A stretch of DNA of 64,000 nt. Source: Bradyrhizobium betae (GTDB taxonomy: Bacteria > Pseudomonadota > Alphaproteobacteria > Rhizobiales > Xanthobacteraceae). A program made the translations under genes and the position numbers. The stretch lies in contig NZ_MZXW01000016.1 in assembly GCF_004123905.1 (NCBI RefSeq), positions 310,001 to 374,000 of the forward strand, read 5' to 3'. Shown here in pieces: positions 27,372-36,857 of this stretch (its first letter is position 1; every line of letters starts with the position of its first letter). The notes under the pieces are model-generated. The model saw only the letters and a list, made by a program, of their open reading frames with translations. It did no database searches and was not told the DNA's origin.

Positions 27372-27911
27372 TCAGCGCGGCGCCAGCACCATGACGACCT
27401 GACGGCCCTCAAACCTGGCGTCCTGCTCGACCTTGGCGAGCTCGGCCACATCGGTCTTGATCTTGTCGAGCAGCTTGGTGCCGATCTCCTGGTGCGCCAT
27501 TTCGCGGCCGCGATAGCGCAGCGTGATCTTGACCTTGTCGCCCTCTTCGAAGAACCGCTGCATCGCGCGCATCTTCACTTCGTAATCATGGTCGTCGATC
27601 ATCGGGCGGAGCTTGATCTCCTTGATCTCGACGATCTTCTGCCGCTTGCGGGCTTCGGCGGCTTTTTTCTGGGCGGAATACTTATACTTCCCGTAGTCCA
27701 TGATCTTGCAGACGGGAGGGCTGACGTTCGGCGAGATCTCGACCAGATCCATGCCGGCTTCCTGTGCCATGCGGATGGCCGCAACAGTCTCGATCGTGCC
27801 TTGGTTGTCACCGGCCTGATCGATCAGTTGGATCTGCGCATTGCGAATATCATCATTGATGCGCGGCCCGTCTTTGGCGGCAACGGGCGGGGCTTTATTG
27901 GGACGGCGAAT
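27372..27911 (-). CDS. infC: Translation initiation factor IF-3, starting at an ATT codon
   Basis: The 179-residue factor has the IF-3 N-terminal signature [16 protein letters not shown], the linker [20 protein letters not shown] and the C-domain [21 protein letters not shown]-3 binds 30S and discriminates against non-canonical start codons. The start is placed at ATT 27911, because GGAG sits 8 bases upstream and the protein then begins RRPNKAPP, as expected. An ATT/AUU start is the classical basis of infC autoregulation. The open frame upstream to 27977 has no family match. Confidence 0.95.
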   Translation of the reverse strand: MRRPNKAPPVAAKDGPRINDDIRNAQIQLIDQAGDNQGTIETVAAIRMAQEAGMDLVEISPNVSPPVCKIMDYGKYKYSAQKKAAEARKRQKIVEIKEIKLRPMIDDHDYEVKMRAMQRFFEEGDKVKITLRYRGREMAHQEIGTKLLDKIKTDVAELAKVEQDARFEGRQVVMVLAPR

Positions 27912-28160
27912 GGGTGGTTCTCCAAAGTTGTGAAAGAGGCGGCTATTTTGCAGGAAGATGGGTTTGCCGGCAAGCAATTCGCTCGTGCGAAGAGCGAAAA
28001 ACCCTCAAATGCGAGGCATTTTGGTCACGCCTGGGGGCACGCTGCACGACATAGACACCTTGCTTCTGTTCCGCAAGCGCCCCAAAGGACAATGCCGACG
28101 TCCGGTTGCGCCGCCGAAGGCCCCCGACAGCTCAAACCGCACAGCCAGGGTAAACGTTCC

Positions 28161-28961
28161 ATGACCAATGCAAGTCCCGGTGCAAGTCCCGATGCCGTGC
28201 TCGGCTTCATCGAGGTGGGCGAGGGCCCGTCCGCGCGGAAAATCGCGGTGCGCAGCCGCGCTGGCCGGGGACCGGGCTTGGTCTGGCTTGGCGGGTTCAA
28301 ATCGGACATGCAGGGCGGCAAGGCCGTGGCGCTGGATGGCTGGGCCAAAGACCAGGGCCGTGCGGTGGTCCGGTTCGACTATTCCGGCCATGGCGAATCC
28401 GGTGGCGATTTCGCCAATGGAACCATTGGAAGCTGGCTCGAGGATAGCGTGGCCGTGTTCGAACGGTTCTGCGACGGCCCGCAAATTCTGATCGGCTCCT
28501 CCATGGGCGGCTGGATGGCGCTGCTGCTCGCGCGCGAGATCAAAAAGCGTTCTGGCAAAGCGTCGCTGGCAGGCCTCGTGCTGATCGCGCCGGCGCCCGA
28601 CTTCACCGAGGAGCTGATGTGGAAGAATTTCTCAGCAGAGGTGAAGAAGGAGATCGAGACCAAAGGCTTCTGGCTGCGTCCGTCGGACTACGGCGACGGC
28701 TCACCCTATCCGATCACGAGGAACCTGATCGAGGAGGGCCGCAACCATCTCGTGCTCGGCAGCGCCATCGATCTCGGTTGCCCCGTCCGCATCCTGCAAG
28801 GCGCGCAGGATCCTGATGTGCCCTGGCAGCACGCGTTCGCATTGACGCATCGCCTGCCGGCCGACGACGTCGTGCTGACCATGATCCAGGACGGCGATCA
28901 CCGCCTGTCGCGCCCGCAAGACATCGCCCGCATCCTTGCCGCGGTGGCCGAGATCGGGTGA
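28161..28961 (+). CDS. Alpha/beta hydrolase
   Basis: This 266-residue protein has the nucleophile elbow GSSMGG, the oxyanion segment VWLGGFKSDM, VRFDYSGHGESGG (the classic DYxGxGxS turn), an Asp in QGAQDPDVP and a His in DGDHRLS, completing a Ser-Asp-His triad. It resembles ABHD10-like serine esterases/thioesterases. No signal peptide is seen. The gene is divergent from infC and followed at 32 bases by an NTF2-like protein. Confidence 0.85.
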   Translation: MTNASPGASPDAVLGFIEVGEGPSARKIAVRSRAGRGPGLVWLGGFKSDMQGGKAVALDGWAKDQGRAVVRFDYSGHGESGGDFANGTIGSWLEDSVAVFERFCDGPQILIGSSMGGWMALLLAREIKKRSGKASLAGLVLIAPAPDFTEELMWKNFSAEVKKEIETKGFWLRPSDYGDGSPYPITRNLIEEGRNHLVLGSAIDLGCPVRILQGAQDPDVPWQHAFALTHRLPADDVVLTMIQDGDHRLSRPQDIARILAAVAEIG

Positions 28962-28993
28962 AAGTGCTCGCCAAGAAACGGGGAGAAACGCCG

Positions 28994-29464
28994 ATGAGCA
29001 CCACCACCGCCATGCTGCGTGCCTTCTGCGACGCAGTCGAACAGCGCAACGGCAGAGCCTTCGCGGACCTCTTCACCGAAGACGGCGTCTATCACGACGT
29101 CTTCTACGGCGCCTTCGCTGGCCGCGACAAGATCGCCGCGATGATCGACGACTGGTTCTATCGCACGGCAACCGATTTCCGCTGGGACATGCACGATCCC
29201 ATCACCGACGGCACCACGCTCTATACGCGTTACACCTTCAGCTATCGCTCGACCTTGCCGGAAGCGAACGGCGCGCGGGCGATGTTCGAGGGCGTCGCGA
29301 TCATGACGCTGCGCGACGGCAGGATCGTGAACTATCACGAGGTCGCCAACACCGCACCGGCGTTCGTTGATTTGAAGTTCGCGCCGGAGCGGATTGCGAA
29401 GATTGCCGGTAAACAGGGCGCCGAACTGAAGGCGCGACCGGAGATGAAGCGACATTTGGCCTGA
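28994..29464 (+). CDS. NTF2-like/SnoaL-like fold protein
   Basis: The 156-residue product has the cone-shaped NTF2 pattern: an N-terminal helix AMLRAFCDAVEQRNGRAFAD, then LFTEDGVYHDVFYGAFAGRDKIA and strands ending IMTLRDGRIVNYHE. ATG 28994 follows GGGGAGAA; an upstream GTG (28958) overlapping the hydrolase stop is less likely. Members include isomerases, dehydratases and binding proteins, so no reaction is assigned. It is probably co-transcribed with the hydrolase. Confidence 0.8.
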   Translation: MSTTTAMLRAFCDAVEQRNGRAFADLFTEDGVYHDVFYGAFAGRDKIAAMIDDWFYRTATDFRWDMHDPITDGTTLYTRYTFSYRSTLPEANGARAMFEGVAIMTLRDGRIVNYHEVANTAPAFVDLKFAPERIAKIAGKQGAELKARPEMKRHLA

Positions 29465-29476
29465 CGGCAGAGCGAA

Positions 29477-30274
29477 CTACGGCGGCGCTGGCTTCGCCAT
29501 CGGCTTGCGCTGCGCAAGCGCCGCGACCGTGGCGGTGCCGATCGGGCCCTGCTCGTCATAGAGCCAGCATTCGCCGATCGCGACGCCATCGGTGGCCTGG
29601 TGGTTCACCACGTCGAACCCGATCCAGTTCGTCACCGGCAGACGGTGCAGATAGATCGTGACGTCGCTGTTGATATAGCCAAGTCCCTTGTCGCCGGCAT
29701 TCGCAAACGGGCTTGCGAAGTCGGCACCAACGGCGACATGGACGAACGGCGTCATCGGCACGCCTGCAACGAGTTCGCGCACCTCGCTCATCCACAATCG
29801 GCGCGGGCCGAGCGAGCCCATGTGCCCGACGATCGGCCGCGTCGTCCATTTTCCGTGCATGCCGAGCCTCGGATCGGTCGGCTTGGGAATGTCTGATGGC
29901 TTTGGCACGTCCCAGTTCGGCGGCGACCAGACATTGCCGTCCGGATTCTGCGTCCGCCGCAACAGTTGGCAGGAGGCGCGCGCCATGCTGACGCCGCCGG
30001 AGACGAACTCCGCCTCGACCACGCGGATGCGTAGTCCGTCGCGCACCAGGCGCGTTGTCACTTGAATCGGCTTGTCGATCGTCGGCAGCCGAAACATGTC
30101 GACGGTGAGCCGCGCCGGCACGAATTCAGGGCCGGAATGTCGTTCCTCGATGGCGAAGCCGAGCAGGCCGATGATGACGCGTCCGTGCAGCGATTTCGGA
30201 TCCCACGGACCATTGGCGACTTCCGTCGGATGGAATGTATCGCCGTCGCGGGTGAAGAAAGGCATGTTTGTCAT
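29477..30274 (-). CDS. Acyl-CoA thioesterase-like double-hotdog protein
   Basis: The 265-residue protein starts at ATG 30274. The first hotdog half contains HGRVIIGLLGFAIEERHSG and PARLTVDMFRLPTIDKP; the second contains AGVPMTPFVHVAVGADFASP and DVTIYLHRLPVTNWIGFDV. This is the arrangement of TesB-like or thioesterase-superfamily proteins that hydrolyse acyl-CoA. It is convergent with the NTF2-like gene, 12 bases apart. The substrate is unknown. Confidence 0.78.
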   Translation of the reverse strand: MTNMPFFTRDGDTFHPTEVANGPWDPKSLHGRVIIGLLGFAIEERHSGPEFVPARLTVDMFRLPTIDKPIQVTTRLVRDGLRIRVVEAEFVSGGVSMARASCQLLRRTQNPDGNVWSPPNWDVPKPSDIPKPTDPRLGMHGKWTTRPIVGHMGSLGPRRLWMSEVRELVAGVPMTPFVHVAVGADFASPFANAGDKGLGYINSDVTIYLHRLPVTNWIGFDVVNHQATDGVAIGECWLYDEQGPIGTATVAALAQRKPMAKPAPP

Positions 30275-30344
30275 GGCGCGCGACTTTGCGGGAATGGGTG
30301 GGGAAATCAAGAGTGGTGAGGCGCGCGCCGTGGACACAACGGCG

Positions 30345-30449
30345 GTGTCATCGCCCGACTTGATCGGGCGATCCAGTACGCCGAGGCGGCAATGATCGGG
30401 CTGAGAAGCCGCGGCGTACTGGATTCCCCGCCTTCGCGGGGAATGACAC
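30345..30449. repeat. Inverted repeat element, GTGTCATCGCCCGACTTG type
   Basis: The outer ends GTGTCAT and ATGACAC pair, as do inner ATCCAGTACGCCG and CGGCGTACTGGAT. CGCCCGACTTGATCGGGCG and CCCCGCCTTCGCGGGG form terminal hairpins. This 105-bp unit lies between the thioesterase start and the queG stop. Confidence 0.75.
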
Positions 30450-30455
30450 CGAGGG

Positions 30456-31583
30456 TTAGGAGGCGAGCTCCCACTCCTCGCGCACGCTCTCGTCGTGCTC
30501 GCTGTCCATCGCAGCAGACTTCGCCGCGTCAAACTCTTCGCGCGACATTAACTGCCCCAGCGCCCACACCGCCGCACCCCGAACCAGCGCGCTCTCATCA
30601 TCGAGCAATCGCCGCGCCTCCTCCACCAACTCCGCCTCTCCGGAGTTTCCGATAGCAATCAGCACATTCCGCAAAAACCGGTCACGGCCGATGCGCTTCA
30701 CCGGCGACTTCGTGAACAGCGCACGAAACGCCGTATCGTCGAGTCGTGCCAGCTCGGCCAGCGATGGCGCACGCAATTCGTCACGCGCGGCGAGCTTTGC
30801 CTCGCGCCCCTCTTGCGCGAACTTGTTCCACGGACAGGCCGCGAGGCAGTCATCGCAGCCATAGATGCGGTTGCCGATGGCCTTGCGAAACTCGCGCGGG
30901 ATCGGTCCCTTGTTCTCGATGGTGAGATACGAGATGCAGCGCCGCGCATCGAGCTTGTAAGGCGCGGGAAACGCTGACGTCGGGCAGATATCGAGACACG
31001 CCCGGCACGAGCCGCAATGATCGATCTCGGCATCGTCGCGCGGCAGCTCCAGCGTCGTGTAGATCGCGCCGAGGAACAGCCACGAGCCGAATTCGCGCGA
31101 GACGAGATTGGTGTGCTTGCCCTGCCAGCCGAGACCCGCGGTCTGCGCCAGCGGCTTCTCCATCACGGCTGCGGTATCGACGAACACTTTCACTTCCGAC
31201 GGCGCGGTTGCAACCAGCCAGCGCGCCAGCGCCTTCAGGCGCTTCTTGATGAGGTCGTGATAATCGTCGCCCTGCGCATAGACCGAGATTGCCGCGCGCG
31301 TGCGCTGCTGCAAGATCGCCAGCGGATCCTGGTCGGGGCCGTAATTGACGCCGAGCATGATCACGCTCCGCACATCCTGCCACAGCCCGCGCGGATCGAC
31401 CCGGCGCTCCGGCTGTGCGGCAAGCCAGTCCATGTCGCCATGGCCGCCCGATGCGATGAAGTCGAGGAAGTACTTTCCGGCGTTGTCGATCGTGCCGGGC
31501 TCGGTCACGCCGATGCAGTCGAAGCCGAGCGCGCGCGCCTCGCGTTCAAGCGCCGCCTTCAGTTCAGTCGGATCGGAGTTCAG
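30456..31583 (-). CDS. queG: Epoxyqueuosine reductase
   Basis: QueG performs the last step of queuosine synthesis in tRNA with a cobalamin and two 4Fe-4S clusters. The two ferredoxin motifs [12 protein letters not shown] and [11 protein letters not shown] are present, together with the N-terminal [31 protein letters not shown] and a C-terminal HEAT-like region. The start is uncertain: a CTG at 31583 overlaps the GST stop as CTGA and gives the family length (375 residues), while the nearest ATG (31631) would add 16 residues and overlap the GST gene by about 50 bases. Confidence 0.93.
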   Translation of the reverse strand: MNSDPTELKAALEREARALGFDCIGVTEPGTIDNAGKYFLDFIASGGHGDMDWLAAQPERRVDPRGLWQDVRSVIMLGVNYGPDQDPLAILQQRTRAAISVYAQGDDYHDLIKKRLKALARWLVATAPSEVKVFVDTAAVMEKPLAQTAGLGWQGKHTNLVSREFGSWLFLGAIYTTLELPRDDAEIDHCGSCRACLDICPTSAFPAPYKLDARRCISYLTIENKGPIPREFRKAIGNRIYGCDDCLAACPWNKFAQEGREAKLAARDELRAPSLAELARLDDTAFRALFTKSPVKRIGRDRFLRNVLIAIGNSGEAELVEEARRLLDDESALVRGAAVWALGQLMSREEFDAAKSAAMDSEHDESVREEWELAS

Positions 31584-32272
31584 AAATCCAGGTCCACGTA
31601 GGTCCGCGATGCCGGCACGCCGGCCAGCCATTCGCTCAGCAGCGGGCGGAACGACGGGCGGGATTTCACCCGCGCGTACCACGCCTTTGCCGCGTCGTCC
31701 TCGCTCCATGGCACGTCGCCCAGATAGTCGATCGCCGAGAGATGCGCCGCGGCGGCGAGATCCGCGTAGGTGAGCCGGTCGCCGGCGAGGAAGTTACGTG
31801 TCTGCGCCAGCCAGCCGATATAGGCCAGATGATAGCGCACGTTTGCCTTGGCCGCGCGCATCACGTCGGCCGATGGCGCGCCGCCGCCATTCTCTTCGCT
31901 CATGAAGCGCTTGTAGATGCGCTCGGTGACGAGAGGGTGCGAGACCTCCTCGAAGAATTTTTCGTTGAACCAGGCCATCAGCCGGCGCACTTCGACACGC
32001 TCGGTGACCGTCTCCGGCATCAGGCGCTTCGGTCCCATCCCGGCGCCATAGGCCTCGTCGACATATTCGGCGACGATGGCCGCGCCCGGGATCGGCGGCT
32101 GCTCGTCGTCGACCAGGACCGGCGTCGTGCCGGCTGCATTGAGCAGCAGAAATGCCTCGCGCCGTTCCCAGCTGCGCTCTTCGACCAGCTTCAGGTCGAG
32201 CCCGTATTCGCCCACGATCAGACGGATGAAGCGCGAATGCGGGCAGAACGGATGATGAAACAGCGTAAACAT
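31580..32272 (-). CDS. Glutathione S-transferase family protein
   Basis: The 230-residue protein has a thioredoxin-like N-terminal domain ([20 protein letters not shown] ... [12 protein letters not shown] ... [12 protein letters not shown]) and a helical C-terminal domain with the N-capping [24 protein letters not shown] motif at residues 10-13 suggests Cys-type redox chemistry rather than the Tyr/Ser type. It overlaps queG by four bases, an unusual pairing whose functional meaning is unknown. Confidence 0.88.
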   Translation of the reverse strand: MFTLFHHPFCPHSRFIRLIVGEYGLDLKLVEERSWERREAFLLLNAAGTTPVLVDDEQPPIPGAAIVAEYVDEAYGAGMGPKRLMPETVTERVEVRRLMAWFNEKFFEEVSHPLVTERIYKRFMSEENGGGAPSADVMRAAKANVRYHLAYIGWLAQTRNFLAGDRLTYADLAAAAHLSAIDYLGDVPWSEDDAAKAWYARVKSRPSFRPLLSEWLAGVPASRTYVDLDF

Positions 32273-32441
32273 GAAGCCTTTGACTATTTGATGGTGCTTA
32301 AGAATCCATCAATGTTTGTGCGGCGCCACACTAGTCTTTCAAAACCGCGAAGCAAGGGCGTGATGCCGCATTTTGCGATTGCAGCATTTGGGGGAATAGG
32401 CGAGAAGAGCCCCGCTTTTCCAGCGGAAATGGACCGTAAAT

Positions 32442-33248
32442 ATGTCAGACGCAATACGGGCAGTGATCCTCGGCATCATCGAGGGTGTGACCGAGTTCCT
32501 TCCCGTGTCCTCGACCGGCCATTTGCTGCTCGCGGAGCGTTTCTTCCATCTTGGTGAAGGCGCGTTCTGGGATTCGTTTACGGTTCTGATCCAGCTCGGC
32601 GCGATCCTCGCGATCGTCGTGCTGTACTTCAAGAAATTGTGGGACGTCGCGATCGGCATGTTCACCGGCGATGCCTATGCGCGCCGCTTCGTGATCGGCG
32701 TGCTGGTGGCGTTCCTGCCCGCGGTCGTGGTCGGTCTCGTCGCTGGCAAATACATCAAGAGCATGCTGTTCAATCCGTGGGTGGTGTGCTTCTCGCTGAT
32801 CGTCGGCGGCGCCATCCTGTTGTGGGTCGACCGGCTCGATCTCAAGGCGCGCGAGCACGACGCCACCCGCTTTCCGCTGCTGATGTATCTCTATATCGGC
32901 ATCGCGCAGTGCATCGCGATGATCCCGGGCGTGTCGCGCTCCGGCGCAAGCATCGTTGCCGCGATGTTCCTGGGTGCCGACAAGCGCGCGGCGGCGGAGT
33001 TCTCGTTCTTCCTCGCCATCCCCACCATGATCGGCGCCTTCGCCTACGATTTTTACAAGAACCGCTCCGAGATGACGATGGACCACATGGGCATCGTCGC
33101 GATCGGCTTCGTGGTGTCGTTCATCACCGCGATCATCGTGGTGAAGACGTTTTTGACCTATGTCACCCGCCACGGTTTTGTGGTGTTCGCCTGGTGGCGC
33201 GTCATCGTCGGCACGCTCGGCCTGATCGCGCTGGCGCTGGGGCGTTAA
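32442..33248 (+). CDS. uppP: Undecaprenyl-diphosphate phosphatase
   Basis: The 268-residue BacA/UppP membrane protein has EGVTEFLPVSSTGHLLL and MIPGVSRSGASIVAAMFLG, the two active-site motifs containing the conserved Glu, Ser, His and Arg. It dephosphorylates undecaprenyl pyrophosphate to recycle the lipid carrier for peptidoglycan and LPS. The start is ATG 32442. It is followed by DprE1/DprE2-like genes, which also act on polyprenyl-phosphate sugars, so the three may share a lipid-carrier theme. Confidence 0.95.
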   Translation: MSDAIRAVILGIIEGVTEFLPVSSTGHLLLAERFFHLGEGAFWDSFTVLIQLGAILAIVVLYFKKLWDVAIGMFTGDAYARRFVIGVLVAFLPAVVVGLVAGKYIKSMLFNPWVVCFSLIVGGAILLWVDRLDLKAREHDATRFPLLMYLYIGIAQCIAMIPGVSRSGASIVAAMFLGADKRAAAEFSFFLAIPTMIGAFAYDFYKNRSEMTMDHMGIVAIGFVVSFITAIIVVKTFLTYVTRHGFVVFAWWRVIVGTLGLIALALGR

Positions 33249-33348
33249 CCTCTCGAAAACTTACGACGCGCCTCAACGCAATATAAGCTTTTGATCGGTA
33301 GGCAGTTTCCAACGCCGGGCGGCGTGCGCCCCGCACAGGAGCTGAGCC

Positions 33349-34674
33349 ATGACCCTCGTCAGCGGCTGGGGGCGTTTCCCGGTCGTCGATAGCGACGTGC
33401 TGCGTCTGCGGTCATTCGAGGCCGTGGGTGTAGCCGTGGTGACCGGCTCCGTGGCGCGTGGCAACGGCCGCGCCTATGGCGATGCCGCGATCGGCGCTGT
33501 CAGAACGATCGGGATGACCGGGTTCGACCGGGTCAGATCGTTCGATCCGGCGACGGGCCGCATCCGTCTCGAAGCCGGCGTCTTGTTGTCGGACCTGATC
33601 GACACCTTTGGTCCGCGCGGCTTCCTGCCCTTCGTCGTGCCCGGCACCCGCTTCGTCTCAATTGGCGGCGCTATTGCCGCCGACGTGCATGGCAAGAACC
33701 ATCATTGCGAAGGCGGATTTGGCCGCTATGTCGACAGCATCTTGCTGCGCACCGGGCAGGGCGAGACCATCGAGGCCTCGCGCGAACAAAATTCCGATGC
33801 CTTCTTCGCGACCGTCGGCGGCATGGGCCTCACCGGCATCATCCTCGAAGCGACGATGCGGCTGCGGCCGGCGGAGACGGGGTGGATCCGCGAACGGGTG
33901 ATCTCCGCGTCCGATCTCGACGCCGCGATGCGCGCGCTCGACGCCGGCGATGCCGCGACCTATTCGGTGGCGTGGATCGATTGTGCCGCGCGCGGGCGCG
34001 ATCTCGGACGCTCGCTGATCTATCTCGGCGAGCACGCCGGCAAAGACGAGCTTGCCGAAGGCGCCGTTGCGTTCCCCGCTGGAAAAAATCGCGGGCTCGC
34101 GGTGCCCATCGACCTGCCGGCGATGACGCTGAACCGCACCAGTATCCGCGCCTTCAACGGGCTCTATTACCGCATGGGCGCGCGGCGCGCCGGCGGCGAT
34201 CATGTGGTCTCGCTCTATCCCTATTTCTTTCCGCTCGACAGCATCGCGGACTGGAATCGCATCTATGGCCGGCGCGGCTTCCTCCAGCATCAATGCGTGA
34301 TTCCGGAGCCAGGTGCGCGCGCCGTGCTCGGCGAGATCCTCGACCGCGTCGCACGGCGCGGCGATGCCTCCTTCCTCGCGGTGCTGAAAAAACTCGGTCA
34401 GGGCGACGGGATTTTGTCGTTCCCGCTGCCCGGCTACACGCTGGCGCTGGATTTCCCGGTGAAGGGCGACATCCTGAATTTCCTCGACGAGATCGATCGT
34501 CTGGTTGTTGCCGCCGGCGGGCGGCTTTATCTCGCCAAGGACGCGCGTCAGTCGCGCGCGATATTCGAGGCCGGCTATCCCGCGCTGTCGCGCTTCAACG
34601 CGATTCGCAAATCGCTCGATCCCGCCGGGAACATCCGCTCAAAACTTTCACAACGTCTGCTCGATGAGGTTTAA
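33349..34674 (+). CDS. DprE1-like FAD-dependent decaprenylphosphoryl-ribose oxidase homologue
   Basis: The 441-residue product is a VAO-type FAD oxidoreductase: ARGNGRAYGDAAIG (pyrophosphate loop), FVVPGTRFVSIGGAIAADVH followed by GKNHH (the flavin-binding segment typical of DprE1), and SFLAVLKKLGQGDGILSFP in the substrate domain. In mycobacteria DprE1 oxidises decaprenylphosphoryl-ribose at C2'. The next gene is a DprE2-like reductase three bases away, and a DPPR-synthase-like UbiA gene lies 6.8 kb downstream, so a complete route to a polyprenyl-phosphate pentose is plausible. Confidence 0.82.
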   Translation: MTLVSGWGRFPVVDSDVLRLRSFEAVGVAVVTGSVARGNGRAYGDAAIGAVRTIGMTGFDRVRSFDPATGRIRLEAGVLLSDLIDTFGPRGFLPFVVPGTRFVSIGGAIAADVHGKNHHCEGGFGRYVDSILLRTGQGETIEASREQNSDAFFATVGGMGLTGIILEATMRLRPAETGWIRERVISASDLDAAMRALDAGDAATYSVAWIDCAARGRDLGRSLIYLGEHAGKDELAEGAVAFPAGKNRGLAVPIDLPAMTLNRTSIRAFNGLYYRMGARRAGGDHVVSLYPYFFPLDSIADWNRIYGRRGFLQHQCVIPEPGARAVLGEILDRVARRGDASFLAVLKKLGQGDGILSFPLPGYTLALDFPVKGDILNFLDEIDRLVVAAGGRLYLAKDARQSRAIFEAGYPALSRFNAIRKSLDPAGNIRSKLSQRLLDEV

Positions 34675-34677
34675 GCC

Positions 34678-35418
34678 GTGACGTCACGCAAGACTGTGTT
34701 GGTACTCGGTGGCTCCTCCGATATCGGCCGCGCCACTGCGCGCGCCTTTGCCAAGGCCGGATACGATGTCGGCCTCGCAGGCCGCGACGTCGCCGCGCTG
34801 GAACCTGACGCTGCCGATTTGCGCGCGCGCTACAATGTCGAAGTCAGTCTCGCCAAGTTCGACGTGCTCGACACCGCCTCGTTCGAAGGGTTTGTCAGCA
34901 GTCTTCCGGCATTGCCCGACGTCGTCATCTCGATCGTCGGCTTGCTGGGTGTGCAGGTGAATGCCGAGAGCGATCTCGCGCATGCCACCACGATCATGCG
35001 CTCCAACTACGAAGGCCCGTCGCTGATCCTGGGCCTGTTCGCGGAAAAGTTTTTGGCGCGCGGCAATGGCACCATCGTCGGCGTGTCGTCCGTCGCCGGC
35101 GATCGGGGCCGTGCCTCGAACTATGTCTACGGCTCGGCGAAAGCCGGCTTCTCCGCCTTCCTGTCGGGCCTGCGCGCCCGCGCCGGCCGCGGCGGTGTGC
35201 ATGTGGTCACCGTCAAACCCGGCTTCGTTCGTACCAAGATGACGGAAGGCATGAAGCTGATCGGTCCGCTCACCGTCGACGCGCCAGTCGTCGGCGATGC
35301 GATCCTCAACGCCGTCGAGAAGAAGACCGACGTCGTCTATGTCAGCGGCAAATGGCGTCTCGTGATGTTGATCATCAAGACGCTGCCGGAAGCGGTGTTC
35401 AAGAAGCTGAAGTTTTGA
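34678..35418 (+). CDS. DprE2-like short-chain dehydrogenase
   Basis: The 246-residue SDR has the NAD(P) motif VLGGSSDIGRATARAFA and the catalytic Ser and Tyr-x3-Lys in VSSVAGDRGR ... YVYGSAKAG. The C-terminal segment LVMLIIKTLPEAVFKKLKF is hydrophobic and basic, as in membrane-associated DprE2. It starts with GTG three bases after the DprE1-like stop. DprE2 reduces the keto intermediate to decaprenylphosphoryl-arabinose in mycobacteria; the same step is inferred here. Confidence 0.82.
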   Translation: MTSRKTVLVLGGSSDIGRATARAFAKAGYDVGLAGRDVAALEPDAADLRARYNVEVSLAKFDVLDTASFEGFVSSLPALPDVVISIVGLLGVQVNAESDLAHATTIMRSNYEGPSLILGLFAEKFLARGNGTIVGVSSVAGDRGRASNYVYGSAKAGFSAFLSGLRARAGRGGVHVVTVKPGFVRTKMTEGMKLIGPLTVDAPVVGDAILNAVEKKTDVVYVSGKWRLVMLIIKTLPEAVFKKLKF

Positions 35419-35443
35419 GATGTTGCGGCGCTGACGGTGCGCT

Positions 35444-35575
35444 CCCTCGCCCCGTTCTTACGGGGAGAGGGTTGGGGTGAGGGGCCTCTCTCCACACGGG
35501 AGATGTCCGTAAGACCTGTACCCCCTCACCCGGATCGCAAGAGCGATCCGACCTCTCCCCGCAAGCGGGGCGAGG
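35444..35575. repeat. Intergenic palindromic repeat, GAGAGG family
   Basis: The left arm CCCCGTTCTTACGGGGAGAG and right arm CCTCTCCCCGCAAGCGGGG each form hairpins, with an additional CGGATCGCAAGAGCGATCCG hairpin that is absent from the other copies. It separates the convergent SDR and NDUFA9-like genes, only 13 bases before the latter's stop. Confidence 0.75.
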
Positions 35576-35588
35576 TTAAGAAAAGCGC

Positions 35589-36554
35589 TCACGCGCTCTT
35601 GCGTTGGAACTGGCCCTGCGGGCGGAAACGCCAGAGATATTGCGGGGCGATCGCTTCCAGCGAATCCGCCGCGATGCCGAGCCCTTCCAGCGTCAGGCCC
35701 GCCGCCTTCGCCGCATCCGACACCACATTGTCGCGCGCGAGCAGCGTGACCTGGTCCGGCGTCAGCTTCAACGCGCCCGGGGCGAATTGCAGGAAGTTGG
35801 CCTGGAAGCGGGCCAGCCCAAACGGCAGCGGCACCAGCGTCGGCTTGCGATCGGCGATGGCGACGATGGCCTCGATGATCTCGCGCATGGTCAGCACTTC
35901 CGGCCCGCCGAGCTCGTAGGTCGCGCCCGCCTTGGCCTTGCCGTCGACGGCATCCGCGATCGCGGTGGCGACGTCGCCGACATAGACCGGCTGCATCTTG
36001 GTCTCGGCGCCGATCAGCGGCAGCACCGGCGACATCCGCGCCAGCGCCGCGAAGCGGTTGGTGAACTGGTCTTCGGGACCGAACATCACGGAGGGGCGGA
36101 AGATCGTGGCCGACGGCACCGCGGCCAATACCGCCGCTTCGCCGGCCGCCTTGGCCTTGGCATAGCGCGAGGGCGATTCGGCATCGGCGCCGATCGCGGA
36201 GACATGGATCAGGCGCGCGCCCGCCGCGGCAGCTGCCTTGGCAACGGTCTCTGCACCCTTGGCTTGGACGGCGTCAAAGCTCTGCGCGCCGCCCTCGGTC
36301 AAAATGCCGACCAGATTGATCACGACGTCCGAATCACGCAGCGCCGCCTCGACCGAGGTCGGGTAGCGTAAATTGGCCTGGACGATATGGACCTGCCCGA
36401 CCTTGCCGGACGGCTGGAGGTACCCGGCTAATTCCGGCCGCCGCACCGCGACCCGGACCCGGTAATCCCGCCGGCATAGCGCGCGGACGACATTCCGGCC
36501 CAAAAACCCCGATCCGCCGAAAACCGTGACGAGCGTTTCCAGATTCGATGCCAT
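35589..36554 (-). CDS. NDUFA9-family NAD(P)-binding protein (complex I-associated, atypical SDR)
   Basis: The 321-residue protein has a Rossmann motif VFGGSGFLGRNVVRALCRR, LRYPTSVEAALRDSDVVINL, HVSAIGADAESPSRYAKAKA and FRPSVMFGPEDQF, which match the complex I NDUFA9 subunit family of alphaproteobacteria. The mitochondrial relative is an accessory subunit that binds NADPH; a role in respiration or quinone-related chemistry is inferred only. It starts at ATG 36554 and is divergent from tRNA-Leu. Confidence 0.85.
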   Translation of the reverse strand: MASNLETLVTVFGGSGFLGRNVVRALCRRDYRVRVAVRRPELAGYLQPSGKVGQVHIVQANLRYPTSVEAALRDSDVVINLVGILTEGGAQSFDAVQAKGAETVAKAAAAAGARLIHVSAIGADAESPSRYAKAKAAGEAAVLAAVPSATIFRPSVMFGPEDQFTNRFAALARMSPVLPLIGAETKMQPVYVGDVATAIADAVDGKAKAGATYELGGPEVLTMREIIEAIVAIADRKPTLVPLPFGLARFQANFLQFAPGALKLTPDQVTLLARDNVVSDAAKAAGLTLEGLGIAADSLEAIAPQYLWRFRPQGQFQRKSA

Positions 36555-36702
36555 GGTCCGTTCCTGCGGGAAGAGTGCGTGTTATCAGGCTTGTATCGGG
36601 CCGGTGTGCGATGCGCAATCCGCATCCCCACGCACCCTCCAAGCATCATTTGACAACCGCGTCACCGAACCGTAGTAACCGCCTCCGTGCCCCAAACGGC
36701 AT

Positions 36703-36789
<87 letters not shown>

Positions 36790-36857
36790 CCCCCAACCCA
36801 AGTGGTTGAAATCGCTGATTTGCAGGGGAATTGAGTCGCTGACCGGGACACAGCGCT

